A stretch of DNA of 64,000 nucleotides from positions 47,542-111,541 of the forward strand of contig JAHHHK010000024.1 of assembly GCA_019359395.1 (NCBI GenBank), written 5' to 3'. The translations under genes and the position numbers were made by a program. Shown here piece after piece: positions 17,558 through 26,940 of the stretch. Numbering within the stretch: the first letter of the stretch is position 1; every line of letters starts with the position of its first letter. A model generated the notes under the pieces. That model did not search any database, was not told the origin of the DNA, and saw only the letters and a program-made list of their open reading frames with translations. The DNA is from Komarekiella atlantica HA4396-MV6. GTDB lineage: Bacteria > Cyanobacteriota > Cyanobacteriia > Cyanobacteriales > Nostocaceae.

Positions 17558-19285
17558 ATGTCACTGACCAATACTATCCATTTTAGAAACCTGCGAGGCG
17601 ATTTATTTGGTGGTTTAACTGCTGCGATCGTTTCCTTACCCCTGGCGCTGGCGTTCGGTGTTGCTTCTGGTGCTGGCCCTGTAGCAGGTCTTTACGGTGC
17701 TGTTTGTGTTGGCTTTTTTGCCGCACTATTTGGTGGAACACCAACCCTAATTTCTGAGCCAACTGGGCCGATGACCGTAGTTATGACTGCAATTGTCAGT
17801 TCAATGACTGCAAATAACCCAGAAAATGGCTTAGCGATGGCATTTACTGTAGTCATGCTCGCCGGAATATTTCAAATTTTCTTTGGAATATTTAAGCTGG
17901 GTAAATATATTACCCTCATGCCCTACAGCGTGATTTCTGGATTTATGTCTGGGATTGGTGTAATTCTAATCATCCTACAAATTGCGCCTTTTGTCGGGCA
18001 GCCAAATCCTAAAGGTGGCGTACTTGGAATGGTACAAAATCTGCCCAATCTGTTAGCAAATATAAATCCTGCCGAAACAGTTTTGGGACTGCTGACCTTG
18101 GCAATTATTTTCTTAATGCCATCGAAAATTAAACGCTTCGCTCCACCGCAATTAGTAGCATTAATCGTAGTAACTGTAGTTTCTCTTGTTTTCTTCGGAA
18201 ATATTGAAATCAGACGAATTGGCGAAATCCCAATGGGGCTGCCAAAATTGCAAATGCCCACCTTCAGTGCATCCCAAATCACTGTGATGATTGTTGATGG
18301 CGCGATGTTGGGGCTGTTGGGTTGTATTGATACCTTGCTAACAGCAGTGATTGCCGATAGTTTGACTCGCACCGAACATAAATCTGATAAAGAATTAATT
18401 GGTCAAGGTATCGGTAACTTAGTATCTGGTTTGTGTGGTGGACTACCTGGTGCTGGTGCAACAATGGGAACGGTGGTTAATATCCAGACTGGTGCTAAAA
18501 CGGCTTTATCTGGACTAACTCGTGCCTTAATCTTACTAATTGTAGTGTTGTGGGCTGCGGGTCTAACTCGAAGCATTCCCATGGCAGTTTTGGCTGGTAT
18601 TGCCCTCAAAGTTGGGATTGACATTCTGGACTGGAGCTTTTTGAAACGCGCTCATAAAGTATCCTTGAAGGGCGCAATTATTATGTACGGTGTATTGTTC
18701 CTCACCGTATTTGTTGATTTGATTGTTGCCGTCGGTGTGGGAGTTTTCATTGCCAACATCTTGACTATCGAACGTCTTTCCCAGTTACAGTCTCATGACG
18801 TGAAGACGATTACCGATGCTGATGATGCAATTGTCTTGAACAATGAAGAGAAACAATTGCTAGATCAAGCTAATGGACGTATCCTGCTATTTTACTTGAG
18901 TGGGCCGATGATCTTTGGAGTTTCCAAAGCGATCGCTCGTGAACATTCAGCAATGGCAGATTCCGACGTGCTAATTTTGGATCTGAGCGATGTACCCATG
19001 TTGGGTGTGACTGCTTCGCTAGCGATCGAAAATGCCATCAAGGATGCTTATGATCAAGGTCGTCAGATATTGATAGTCGGTGCAGCTGGGAAGGTAAAAC
19101 AACGCTTAGAAAAGTTTGGAATTTCAAAATTCGTACCCCAACATCATTTCTTTATGAATCGTGTAGATGCACTTAAACAAGCTGTTGCTTTAGTTAATCC
19201 TTATGCAGCCAGTGCAAATACTGCTAACGCTGGCGAATATCCCTCTCAAGTAAATGATGCTGACACCTACGGCTATCAAGCTTAA
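17558..19285 (+). CDS. bicA: sodium-dependent bicarbonate transporter BicA (SulP family)
   Basis: A 575-residue SulP transporter that closely follows the Synechococcus PCC 7002 BicA sequence: TNTIHFRNLRGDLFGG at the start, FFAALFGGTPTLISEPTGPM, YSVISGFMSGIGVIL, DSLTRTEHKSDKELIGQG and VDILDWSFLKRAH. Multiple membrane helices fill residues 15-405, and a cytoplasmic STAS domain covers about 430-550 (LSGPMIFGVSKAIAREHSAM). BicA is a low-affinity, high-flux Na+-dependent HCO3- importer of the CO2-concentrating mechanism in the plasma membrane. A related sulfate-type SulP is the main alternative but far less likely given the motif-by-motif match. A strong terminator-like hairpin follows. Confidence 0.92.
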   Translation: MSLTNTIHFRNLRGDLFGGLTAAIVSLPLALAFGVASGAGPVAGLYGAVCVGFFAALFGGTPTLISEPTGPMTVVMTAIVSSMTANNPENGLAMAFTVVMLAGIFQIFFGIFKLGKYITLMPYSVISGFMSGIGVILIILQIAPFVGQPNPKGGVLGMVQNLPNLLANINPAETVLGLLTLAIIFLMPSKIKRFAPPQLVALIVVTVVSLVFFGNIEIRRIGEIPMGLPKLQMPTFSASQITVMIVDGAMLGLLGCIDTLLTAVIADSLTRTEHKSDKELIGQGIGNLVSGLCGGLPGAGATMGTVVNIQTGAKTALSGLTRALILLIVVLWAAGLTRSIPMAVLAGIALKVGIDILDWSFLKRAHKVSLKGAIIMYGVLFLTVFVDLIVAVGVGVFIANILTIERLSQLQSHDVKTITDADDAIVLNNEEKQLLDQANGRILLFYLSGPMIFGVSKAIAREHSAMADSDVLILDLSDVPMLGVTASLAIENAIKDAYDQGRQILIVGAAGKVKQRLEKFGISKFVPQHHFFMNRVDALKQAVALVNPYAASANTANAGEYPSQVNDADTYGYQA

Positions 19286-19326
19286 TTAGATCACTGTTAA
19301 AGTCTGAGAATAATGTTGAAAAATAA

Positions 19327-19367
19327 GGGGTAAAGGGGGAAAACAAGCATTTTCCCTTTACCCCTTT
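19327..19367 (+). terminator. probable bicA terminator
   Basis: GGGGTAAAGGGGGAAAA pairs with TTTTCCCTTTACCCC around a short loop and is followed by TTTAACCTTT, 40 bp after the bicA stop. The stem is strong; the T-run is interrupted. Confidence 0.65.
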
Positions 19368-19372
19368 AACCT

Positions 19373-19768
19373 TTAACCCAATAGCATTTTCAATTCTAAA
19401 TAATTAGGTATTGATTGATAAACTTTATCATCCATAACAAAAGGAGTTAGTAAAAATAACGCCTTTAGGTAGTAGATAATTTTAGATCGATTATGGAAGA
19501 GGTTGACATATAAAAATCACGTTCTCCCCAACCAAAACTTAAATAATTGTAATTATCTTATCTATCTAAATATTTCTATAATATTAGAATGAATATCAGT
19601 ATTAGAAATACAAATATTTAAATTACAGTTTTTTGGTGAGTAATTACCCCATTTTCTAGGTATTAACACGCCGATAGCTAATAAAGCTAAACTAGAGAAA
19701 ACAAAACTTAAAAAGAAGTAGCCACAAAATAACAAGCCTTGACGGACTAAATTATTGTTAACTCGCAT
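19373..19768 (-). pseudogene. decayed DUF2459 (TIGR02117-type) gene
   Basis: The ATG at 19768 opens a signal-anchor-like N-terminus (GLLFCGYFFLSFVFSSLALL) leading to CNLNICISNTDIHSNII, the beginning of the DUF2459 domain, and stops at 19562. The same strand then shows, in another frame, FGWGERDFYMSTSSIIDLKL (19480-19540), a characteristic internal block, and after a further shift KALFLLTPFVMDDK leading to a stop at 19373. About 40 residues between the first and second blocks are missing, and at least two frameshifts are present. The order of the blocks shows one gene wrecked by deletion. Function of the family is unknown. Confidence 0.7.
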
Positions 19769-19811
19769 AACAGCCTAAACACTTTTTTATAGTAAACTCC
19801 AAGCAGAGTCT

Positions 19812-20756
19812 ATGGATGCAGATAATTGGACATTTAAACTACAAAGGGCACTACCCATGAGTTCCCGCGCACTGCTGTTAGTAAATCGTCACGCCCGCCA
19901 AGGACAAAAGAGTTTGTCAGAAGCGATCAATTATCTTAAGACACTCGGTTTTAGTGTAATTGAGGAGTCTATAGAAGACCCAAAACATCTTTCTGAAGTT
20001 ATAGTTCGATATCAGCAACAAGTTGACTTGGTAATTATTGGTGGCGGGGATGGTACTCTTAATGCCGCAGTAGATGCTTTAGTTGATACCCAATTACCCT
20101 TGGGAATCTTGCCTTTGGGAACTGCAAACGACCTAGCGAGGACTTTGGGAATCCCTAACTCTCTACTTGAAGCTTGCAAGATTATTGCCTATGGAGATTT
20201 GCGACGTATCGATTTAGGATGGGTAAACGGCAAGCACTTTTTCAACGTTGCCAGTTTAGGGCTAAGTGTGAAAATTACCCAGCGACTTACCAAAGAAGTC
20301 AAACGCCGTTGGGGAATATTCGCTTACGCCGCCACTGCATTGCAGGTAATTTGGGAAGCACGACCTTTTAGTGCGGAGATTGTGCTCAATGGGAAATCGC
20401 TTCGTGTCAAAACTGTACAAATTGCCGTGGGTAATGGTCGTTATTACGGTGGTGGGATGACAGTAGTTCATGATGCCACAATAGACGACCAAAGGCTAGA
20501 TCTTTATAGCTTGGAGATTAAGCATTGGTGGCAGATTATACTATTACTACCTGCGATGCGACAAGGGCGACATATACATCGGCAGGGTGTCCGCGCCCTA
20601 CATGGACAGGAAATAGAGGTTTATACACGTAAACCTCGTCCGATAAATACTGATGGCGAAATTACTACTTACACTCCCGCTCATTTCCGAGTTATACCTA
20701 AAGCGGTAGCTGTTCTAGTGCCTCCAGAAGAAACTAATATAGTTAATGGTCAGTAG
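19812..20756 (+). CDS. diacylglycerol-kinase-family lipid kinase (YegS/DagK type)
   Basis: A 314-residue DAGK-catalytic-domain protein. The nucleotide site is IIGGGDGTLNAAVDAL and the next conserved loop ILPLGTANDLARTLGIP. Later blocks FNVASLGLSV, VGNGRYYGGGMTV and INTDGE complete the two-domain fold. Enzymes of this class phosphorylate lipids such as diacylglycerol at the membrane. The internal ATG at 19857 (MSSRALLLVNRHAR) is the more family-like start, so the first 15 residues are doubtful. Confidence 0.88.
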   Translation: MDADNWTFKLQRALPMSSRALLLVNRHARQGQKSLSEAINYLKTLGFSVIEESIEDPKHLSEVIVRYQQQVDLVIIGGGDGTLNAAVDALVDTQLPLGILPLGTANDLARTLGIPNSLLEACKIIAYGDLRRIDLGWVNGKHFFNVASLGLSVKITQRLTKEVKRRWGIFAYAATALQVIWEARPFSAEIVLNGKSLRVKTVQIAVGNGRYYGGGMTVVHDATIDDQRLDLYSLEIKHWWQIILLLPAMRQGRHIHRQGVRALHGQEIEVYTRKPRPINTDGEITTYTPAHFRVIPKAVAVLVPPEETNIVNGQ

Positions 20757-20842
20757 TCAAGTCAATTGCTTGTTCGATACGCTATATAGCCAATTGCTGA
20801 CGGCTAGTGGTAAAAAACAATTAGTGATTGGCAATTAGCACT

Positions 20843-22024
20843 ATGACCAATTTTCTGCAACCGCCACGCCTACGGATTGGTGAAAACAGCGAAGAAGAAC
20901 GACGCGCCACTTGGCTGGAACTTTTTTATGATTTGGTATTTGTGGTTGCAGTCTCTCAACTTGCCCACAATTTAACTGAGGATATCTCTCTATCAGGACT
21001 ATTTGGATTTGTAGCTCTATTTATACCCGTTTGGTGGTCATGGATTGGCACGACATTTTACGCCAACCGCTTTGATAGCGATGATATAATCCACCGATTG
21101 CTTGTTGGTTTGCACATGCTGACGGCTGCGGCGATGGCTATCAACATCCACCACGGCTTAGGCGAGAGTTCCGCTGGTTTTGCCCTTTCTTATGCTCTTG
21201 GTCGTGTTGTGCTGATTGTCGAATATATTCGTGCGGGAATGCACATACCTTCAGCGCGTCCTTTAACTACTCGCTATGCTACGGGTTTTGCGATCGCAGC
21301 CTTCTTCTGGCTAGTATCAGTATTGTTACCCATTCCTTGGCGATTCGCACTCTGGACACTAGGAGTCATCATTGACTTTGCTACACCCCTGACAGCACGT
21401 AAGTTTCAAATAGGGTTACTTCCCCACGCCTCCCACTTACCAGAACGTTTTGGGTTGTTTACCATGATTGTCTTAGGTGAAGCAATTATTGCGGTAGTTA
21501 AAGGTGTATCTGAGCAGAAATGGGATTTTTTAACGGTAATTTCTGCTGTATTTGGTCTAATTATCGCTTTTAGCTTGTGGTGGGTTTATTTTGATAACTT
21601 AGGTGGCACACCCATTCAAATAGCGCGAGAAAATGGACGAGTTGGTGTTGTCAATCTCTGGCTATACACCCATTTACCGCTAGTGATTGGAATTGCTGCT
21701 GCTGGAGTCGGCGTAGAACAAATCTTGTTAAGTAAGTCGGGATTAGCACTACCTGATCCTCAGCGATGGCTTATCTGTGGTGCAGTTGCATTATGCTCGC
21801 TAGCCCTTGGCATTCTCCACAGATTTGGGGTAATCCGCTATTGCAAAATCCGTTCCCAGTATAGACTTGGGGGGGCAGTTTTGCTAGTTGCGATCGCCAT
21901 CTTTGGCAAAGGTTTGTTACCCGTTACAGTCATCGCCCTGGTAGCTGTAGTTACTGTTGTGCAAGTCGTTCAAGATTTATATCAGAGTCGTCCCACTACT
22001 CGCTTAGTTGATCCAGAAATTTAG
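20843..22024 (+). CDS. LtrA-family membrane protein
   Basis: A 393-residue integral membrane protein with about ten helices. The N-terminal signature RRATWLELFYDLVFVVAVSQ is diagnostic of LtrA (low temperature requirement A), first described in Listeria. The conserved GLFTMIVLGEAIIAVVKG lies in the second half. Biochemical function is unknown. The open frame starts at TTG 20828, but the ATG at 20843 gives a better N-terminus. It follows the lipid kinase on the same strand by under 90 bp. Confidence 0.88.
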   Translation: MTNFLQPPRLRIGENSEEERRATWLELFYDLVFVVAVSQLAHNLTEDISLSGLFGFVALFIPVWWSWIGTTFYANRFDSDDIIHRLLVGLHMLTAAAMAINIHHGLGESSAGFALSYALGRVVLIVEYIRAGMHIPSARPLTTRYATGFAIAAFFWLVSVLLPIPWRFALWTLGVIIDFATPLTARKFQIGLLPHASHLPERFGLFTMIVLGEAIIAVVKGVSEQKWDFLTVISAVFGLIIAFSLWWVYFDNLGGTPIQIARENGRVGVVNLWLYTHLPLVIGIAAAGVGVEQILLSKSGLALPDPQRWLICGAVALCSLALGILHRFGVIRYCKIRSQYRLGGAVLLVAIAIFGKGLLPVTVIALVAVVTVVQVVQDLYQSRPTTRLVDPEI

Positions 22025-22102
22025 TTTCCCTATTAGAAAATCCTTTGTAACTTATAGTTGGCGTTATCTTCGCTAAAACGCCAACGTTTGGGCTATTAGA
22101 TC

Positions 22103-22125
22103 CCCGACTTCTTAAAGAAGTCGGG
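22103..22125. repeat. CCCGACTTCTT hairpin repeat
   Basis: Perfect inverted repeat CCCGACTTCTT/AAGAAGTCGGG about 80 bp after the LtrA stop, related to 12800-12847. It may mark the transcript end. The remaining AT-rich sequence to 22374 shows only the presumed promoter of the next gene. Confidence 0.6.
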
Positions 22126-22374
22126 CATTAGACCACCACCGACCACTAGTCTATAAGTTGTTAAATAAATTAGGTTTTATAGAGGAAGGTATTCTAAGAA
22201 AATTCGGTTAATAGAAAGTTAATTTTCATGACTTAAAGATGCGAAAAGATTATTAGCTATAAAGCCCATCTTTGTAAAAGTCTTCAAGCCAAATTATTTA
22301 TTTTGTAATAAGTATAGTATTTTTGCTTACCTTGAAAAGAATACTTAAGTATACTAGATAGTATGAGGTATTAT

Positions 22375-23133
22375 ATGACATCTCTTCCTGACTACAAAAA
22401 TGATCCTGAAGCTTACGAAATTGAAGAACGCTCTCGTCCAGATGAAATGCTCATGCTTGAGGTTGCTGGCGAAATGGCAGTAGAATCACTTGAAAATACT
22501 TACAATGTCGCTGTACTTGATTTGTGTTGTGGTACAGGACTTTCTTTGGAACGTATTATTAATCACCCCAATATCTCATGTGCTGTAGGCGTGGATATCT
22601 GCCAACCATATCTAGACTTTGCCAAAAGAAAATACGAACAATGTAGATTAAAACCAACTTTTATCCTTGGCGATGCCGTATCAGTTAAACTTCCACGTGA
22701 GCAATGGGATGTAATCATGTTGGCATCAGCTTATCATCATATCGAACATGAAAGAAAGGTTGAATTCTTAAATCGTGTACACTACCTTCTTAATAATTCT
22801 GGCTATGCAATCATTGCAGAAAATATTTTGCCGGAATATGAAGAAAGTAACACTAAAGAATATGCTCATGCTGTTAAACTGTTTTACACTGAAGTTTTGA
22901 CTACTGCAAAACAAAAAAATCCTAACCTTCCTGATTATGTAGCGAGTTTAATCCAAAGAGTGGCTCAGTATGGTTATGATGGAGACTATGAATATAAGGT
23001 TTCTTTGTCGTTGCTACTAAGAGATTTAGCTAAAGCTAGACTTCAAATTGTTACACAAAAGCGTGTTTGGCCTAAAGATGAATCCAAATTGGGTAAAGGC
23101 GGTAATTATGTTTTTAAAGTATGCTGCTTGTGA
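22375..23133 (+). CDS. class I SAM-dependent methyltransferase
   Basis: A ~252-residue small-molecule-type methyltransferase. Motif I is VAVLDLCCGTGLSLERI, the acidic ribose-binding residue is in VGVDICQPYLDFAK, motif II is GDAVSVKLP and motif IV is WDVIMLASAYHHIEH. The substrate cannot be read from sequence. The ATG at 22375 has GAGGT five bases upstream and is preferred to the in-frame ATG at 22363. It is followed after 74 bp by a membrane protein of matching low GC, and the two may form a unit acquired together. Confidence 0.8.
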   Translation: MTSLPDYKNDPEAYEIEERSRPDEMLMLEVAGEMAVESLENTYNVAVLDLCCGTGLSLERIINHPNISCAVGVDICQPYLDFAKRKYEQCRLKPTFILGDAVSVKLPREQWDVIMLASAYHHIEHERKVEFLNRVHYLLNNSGYAIIAENILPEYEESNTKEYAHAVKLFYTEVLTTAKQKNPNLPDYVASLIQRVAQYGYDGDYEYKVSLSLLLRDLAKARLQIVTQKRVWPKDESKLGKGGNYVFKVCCL

Positions 23134-23207
23134 AACGTATACTAGTTTACTACACATAACAATACCATAAAGTCAGACTTTAACTGAAGACTCTCAAAGG
23201 ATAAAAA

Positions 23208-24170
23208 ATGGACAGTTCCTTAAAAAGAAACATTGCTTTTGCTTTTATTGGTGCATTGTTTTCTTTTATTTTAACGTTAAGTAGTACAGCATCAATAGCA
23301 CCTTCTGAACAACTCCACAAAATTATCTTACCTGCTATTATCTCAATTCCTCCGGGTTTAATTGCTGGATTGCTTTTTGCTTTCATTCAAACTTATCAAG
23401 AAACGCTAATAGAATATAAACAAGAAGTTAGGGGATTAACTAAAATTCTTGATAAGAATGAAAAACATCTTGAACAAATTTATGATTTTCTTGATGCAGC
23501 AAAATCTAGCTTAAATCATTATGCTACTGTCAGGGGATTGCTGATTGCGAGTAAAACTCACAGATATTTAGTAGAAAGCTTTATTGAAAAAGCGGTAGGA
23601 CATCCTTGCTATATCCCAAGAGCTTCTGAAGATGACTTCTACGAAATACTAACCTTGGGTATTAGAGCATCATCTAGAAGCTGGTGTGCAATTCACCAAG
23701 GACAGATTAGCAAGTTAGGTTTCAACCCTATTGACAACGAGGGTGAATTTTACTTTTCTTCCTTAAGAAATTCTGATTCTCATATTGATAAAAAAAGAAT
23801 AATTATTCTTAATAAAGATGAACAAAAAGAGCTAACCAATCCCGATATTATGAAGGCATTTTGGGATAAGACAGGTAGAGACATCCCATCTTACTGGATT
23901 AGCGATGATTATTTCTACAATTTAACTAGGCTGAGTCGGGATATCAGAGTAGATGATTGTGCTCTGCATGATGATGAGGTACTTCTTCATTATCATCGGG
24001 AAAATAAGTTAATTATGTTAGCTTTTGAAGATAGTAGAGATCCTATTTGGAGCGCGGTGAAGAAACTTTTTCAAAGGTTGGATACCTTAGAGAATAGAAA
24101 AAGTTCAGAATTTAATCACATTACTCAACAGCAAATTGATAATTTAATAAATCAACAAAATTCTCCCTAA
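23208..24170 (+). CDS. membrane protein of unknown function, two N-terminal helices
   Basis: A 320-residue protein I do not recognise. Two hydrophobic helices (about 8-28 and 38-62) are joined by a short loop and followed by a charged, coiled-coil-like stretch (RGLTKILDKNEKHLEQIYDF) and a ~220-residue soluble domain containing KRIIILNKDEQKEL and DDCALHDDEVLLHYH. This suggests a membrane-anchored cytoplasmic domain. AAAGGA precedes the ATG. It is AT-rich like the adjacent methyltransferase gene, with which it probably forms an operon. The soluble part might be a nucleotide- or phosphate-handling fold, but nothing diagnostic is visible. Confidence 0.7.
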   Translation: MDSSLKRNIAFAFIGALFSFILTLSSTASIAPSEQLHKIILPAIISIPPGLIAGLLFAFIQTYQETLIEYKQEVRGLTKILDKNEKHLEQIYDFLDAAKSSLNHYATVRGLLIASKTHRYLVESFIEKAVGHPCYIPRASEDDFYEILTLGIRASSRSWCAIHQGQISKLGFNPIDNEGEFYFSSLRNSDSHIDKKRIIILNKDEQKELTNPDIMKAFWDKTGRDIPSYWISDDYFYNLTRLSRDIRVDDCALHDDEVLLHYHRENKLIMLAFEDSRDPIWSAVKKLFQRLDTLENRKSSEFNHITQQQIDNLINQQNSP

Positions 24171-24403
24171 AAAAATTCTAATTAAGGTAGTGTAAATCAC
24201 CGCATCTCAATTTTTTTGAGAATATATACTACTGCTAGGCTATAAATATAGCTATAAATCATAACATTAGGTTTAAGAATTTATTCAAAGTGTCATCTCA
24301 TTTAGATTATCGTGTTTTCGGCTACAGTTATCTTGAAGGAGAGTGAGCAACAATATTTATAAATAACTAGAAAGGCAGCCCTTTCTGTAAACAATGCTGC
24401 TTC

Positions 24404-26095
24404 ATGAAACCTCGAATTATTGTTTGTGGCTTAGGACGTACTGGATATAAAATCTTTCGTTTGCTGAGACAGCAAGGAGCGTTTGTCGTTGGCATTCACA
24501 ACAAACCTATTCTTGGCGAAGACACAAAAGACGTGATTGTTGGTGATTTACAAGCAGCTGCTACGCTGAAAGCAGCGGAAATTGAGCAGGCACAGACTTT
24601 AGTGATCGCTGGGCCTGACGATGCTGTAAATTTGTCAATTATGATGCAGGCGCGGGTGCTAAATCCTCAAATTCGGATTATCAACCGCTTTTACAATACA
24701 AATTTAGGGGAGCGCTTAGATCATACTTTACCGGATCATTTGAGTATGAGTGTTGTCAGTTTGGCAGCACCCGTGTTTACTTTTGCAGCATTAGGAAACC
24801 AAGCAATCGGACAAATCAAATTATTTAAGCAAACTTGGCCGATTCATGAAGAACACATTGATGAAAACCATCCGTGGAAGGGGCGACAATTAAGTGAATT
24901 GTGGGAAGACCGATCGCGGATGCTAATTTATTACTTACCAGTGGAAGGTGAGATGAATTTGGTATCTGCGGTGCTATCGGGACAAGAAATCAAAATAGGC
25001 GATCGCTTAATCATTGGCACTCAACCTTACGTCCGTTCCAAACGCAGATCAATGATTAGAAAACTGCTGAAAGTCATGAGCAATTTTAGGCAGTTTCAAA
25101 AACACGGGCGATCTGTAGTAGTTGGTGCTATTGTTTTGCTCGCGGTTATTATGGTTGCCACACTCACCTACATGTCTGCTGAACTAAGCTTGTCTGTTGT
25201 AGATGCTTTATATTTTTCTGTAGGCATGATTACAGGAGCAGGTGGTAATGACAAAGTTGTAGAAAAAGCTCCCGACAGTATTAAATTATTTACCGTTGTC
25301 ATGATGCTAGTTGGGGCAGTGGTGATTGGTATTTGGTACGCCATGCTCACCGATTTTGTCCTAGGAAGCCGCTTTAAACAATTTTGGGATGCTGCTCGCA
25401 TTCCCCAGCGACATCACTATATTGTCTGTGGCTTAAGTGGCATCGGTTTAAGGATTGTCCAGCAACTTCACGCTAGCGGCAATGAGGTAGTAGTAATTGA
25501 AACTGACTCCAATAACAAATATGTCAACACTGCCAGGGGGCTGGGTATTCCAGTAATTCAGGGTGATGCCAGTTTTCGCGCAACACTCAAAGCTAGCAAT
25601 GTAGACTCTGCTGCCGCAGTGCTTGCCGTTACCAGCAATGATGCCACTAACCTAGAAATTGCCCTCAAGGCTAAAGGACTAACATCTAGCATTCCGGTGA
25701 TTGTCCATTATGCTGATCCCGATTTTGCTGGTATGGCGCAACAAGTCTTTGATTTCGAGGCTGTACTGAGTCCGGCTGAACTAGCCGCTCCAGCTTTTGC
25801 GGCGGCTGCACTTGGGGGGCAAATCCTTGGTAATGGCATCACAGCCGATAGTCTTTGGGTGGCTTTTGCTACGGTGATTACACCCTTGCATCCCTTGTAT
25901 GATCAGCGTGTCAAAGATGTAGCAATGTCTGCTGACTTTGTTCCTCTGTATCTAGAAACGAATTACCAAACCCTTCACGGGTGGGATTTGCTAGAAACTA
26001 ACCTCAGTGTTGGGGATGTTTTATATATAACTATGCCAGCCAATCGGTTATATCAATTGTGGCGTGACGAGCGATCGCAAGTCATGATCAGTTGA
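24404..26095 (+). CDS. RCK-pore-RCK channel-like protein with altered filter
   Basis: A 563-residue protein: an N-terminal TrkA-N/RCK Rossmann domain (VCGLGRTGYKI, residues 6-17), a linker with TrkA-C-like features, two membrane helices (about 238-258 and 294-318) flanking a re-entrant loop, then a second TrkA-N domain (VCGLSGIGLRIV, 341-352) and a C-terminal part. This resembles ligand-gated potassium channels, but with an RCK module on both sides of the pore. The filter position reads MITGAGGND (275-283) instead of TVGYGD, so ion selectivity is uncertain. A paralogue is encoded at 28264-30357. Confidence 0.82.
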   Translation: MKPRIIVCGLGRTGYKIFRLLRQQGAFVVGIHNKPILGEDTKDVIVGDLQAAATLKAAEIEQAQTLVIAGPDDAVNLSIMMQARVLNPQIRIINRFYNTNLGERLDHTLPDHLSMSVVSLAAPVFTFAALGNQAIGQIKLFKQTWPIHEEHIDENHPWKGRQLSELWEDRSRMLIYYLPVEGEMNLVSAVLSGQEIKIGDRLIIGTQPYVRSKRRSMIRKLLKVMSNFRQFQKHGRSVVVGAIVLLAVIMVATLTYMSAELSLSVVDALYFSVGMITGAGGNDKVVEKAPDSIKLFTVVMMLVGAVVIGIWYAMLTDFVLGSRFKQFWDAARIPQRHHYIVCGLSGIGLRIVQQLHASGNEVVVIETDSNNKYVNTARGLGIPVIQGDASFRATLKASNVDSAAAVLAVTSNDATNLEIALKAKGLTSSIPVIVHYADPDFAGMAQQVFDFEAVLSPAELAAPAFAAAALGGQILGNGITADSLWVAFATVITPLHPLYDQRVKDVAMSADFVPLYLETNYQTLHGWDLLETNLSVGDVLYITMPANRLYQLWRDERSQVMIS

Positions 26096-26148
26096 TTATC
26101 TCATTGCTAAGCTATTACCTTGTGAACTGATTGCACGGGAGTCAGGAA

Positions 26149-26174
26149 TAGAGACGCGATTAATCGCGTCTGTA
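26149..26174. repeat. palindromic GAGACGCGATTAATCGCGTC repeat
   Basis: One copy of a repeat with GACGCGAT/ATCGCGTC arms 50 bp after the channel-like gene. Copies also occur at 43627-43654, 43666-43693 and, diverged, 53229-53256. The rest of 26175-26410 contains degenerate intergenic repeats and no gene. Confidence 0.65.
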
Positions 26175-26410
26175 CAAAAGTCAAGGGATTGGGGATTGGG
26201 AAGAAATTCTTTTATGAAAAAAGTAAGGGTTGAAAACCGTACTTCGTCCCGCTACGCTAACGCCCCTGGTGGGCGAAAAAATCCTTGTCTCTCAAGGTAG
26301 GTAGAAACCCCAACGCCAGTTCTCTCAAGTCGGGAAACCCGCCCACGAGACTGGCTCCCCCAGGTGTCTGGCTTAGTTTAATTGCGAATTGATTTCATTT
26401 TCCCCTTTAA

Positions 26411-26720
26411 TTCTGAGCTTGGACGATGGAGTTCTGATCTTGGAGTTCCGAGTTCTGAGCTTGAACGATGGAGTTCTGATCTTGGAGTTCCGAGTTCTGA
26501 GCTTGAACGATGGAGTTCTGATCTCGGAGTTCCGAGTTCTGAGCTTGGACGATGGAGTTCTGATCTCGGAGTTCCGAGTTCTGAGCTTGGACGATGGAGT
26601 TCTGATCTCGGAGTTCCGAGTTCTGAGCTTGGACGATGGAGTTTTGATCTCGGAGTTCCGAGTTCTGAGCTTGAACGATGGAGTTCTGATCTCGGAGTTC
26701 CGAGTTCTGAGCTTGAAGAA
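26411..26720. repeat. 42-bp minisatellite, seven copies
   Basis: Seven consecutive 42-bp units start at 26411, 26453, 26495, 26537, 26579, 26621 and 26663, with a partial eighth to 26720. Each unit consists of two related 21-mers, TTCTGAGCTTGGACGATGGAG and TTCTGATCTTGGAGTTCCGAG (last base of each shared with the next repeat register). Units differ at only a few positions (GGACG/GAACG, CTT/CTC, TTC/TTT). Because 42 is a multiple of three and the unit lacks stops, several frames on both strands are open, but none has a credible start, and coding is not supported. Confidence 0.85.
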
Positions 26721-26940
26721 TAGACTTCTTGCAAAAGTCCGAAAATTATTAGTGTCATTCTGACCAGAACGTAGTGGAGGGAGGAATCTCCGAGATGTTT
26801 CGCTCCGCTCAACATGACAATTTAAGCATTTATGCAAGAGGTCTAATGAAATGCGATCGCTTACAGTGGGTACGCCATCGCAAAGTTTCATTCAGATTTT
26901 GACAGTCTACTTAAGTTCAGCAATTTCCAATAGCAGTAAT

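Noticed and set aside
22332..22355. TTGAAA...TATACT promoter before the methyltransferase
   Set aside because: The spacing of 12 bases is too short for a sigma70-type promoter.
26411..26720. Possible CRISPR array
   Set aside because: Units are contiguous with no unique spacers, and no cas genes are present; it is a tandem minisatellite.
26373..26891. Long open frames on both strands through the 42-bp repeat
   Set aside because: They exist because the repeat length is divisible by three and has no stops. No start signal and no sequence outside the repeat supports a protein.
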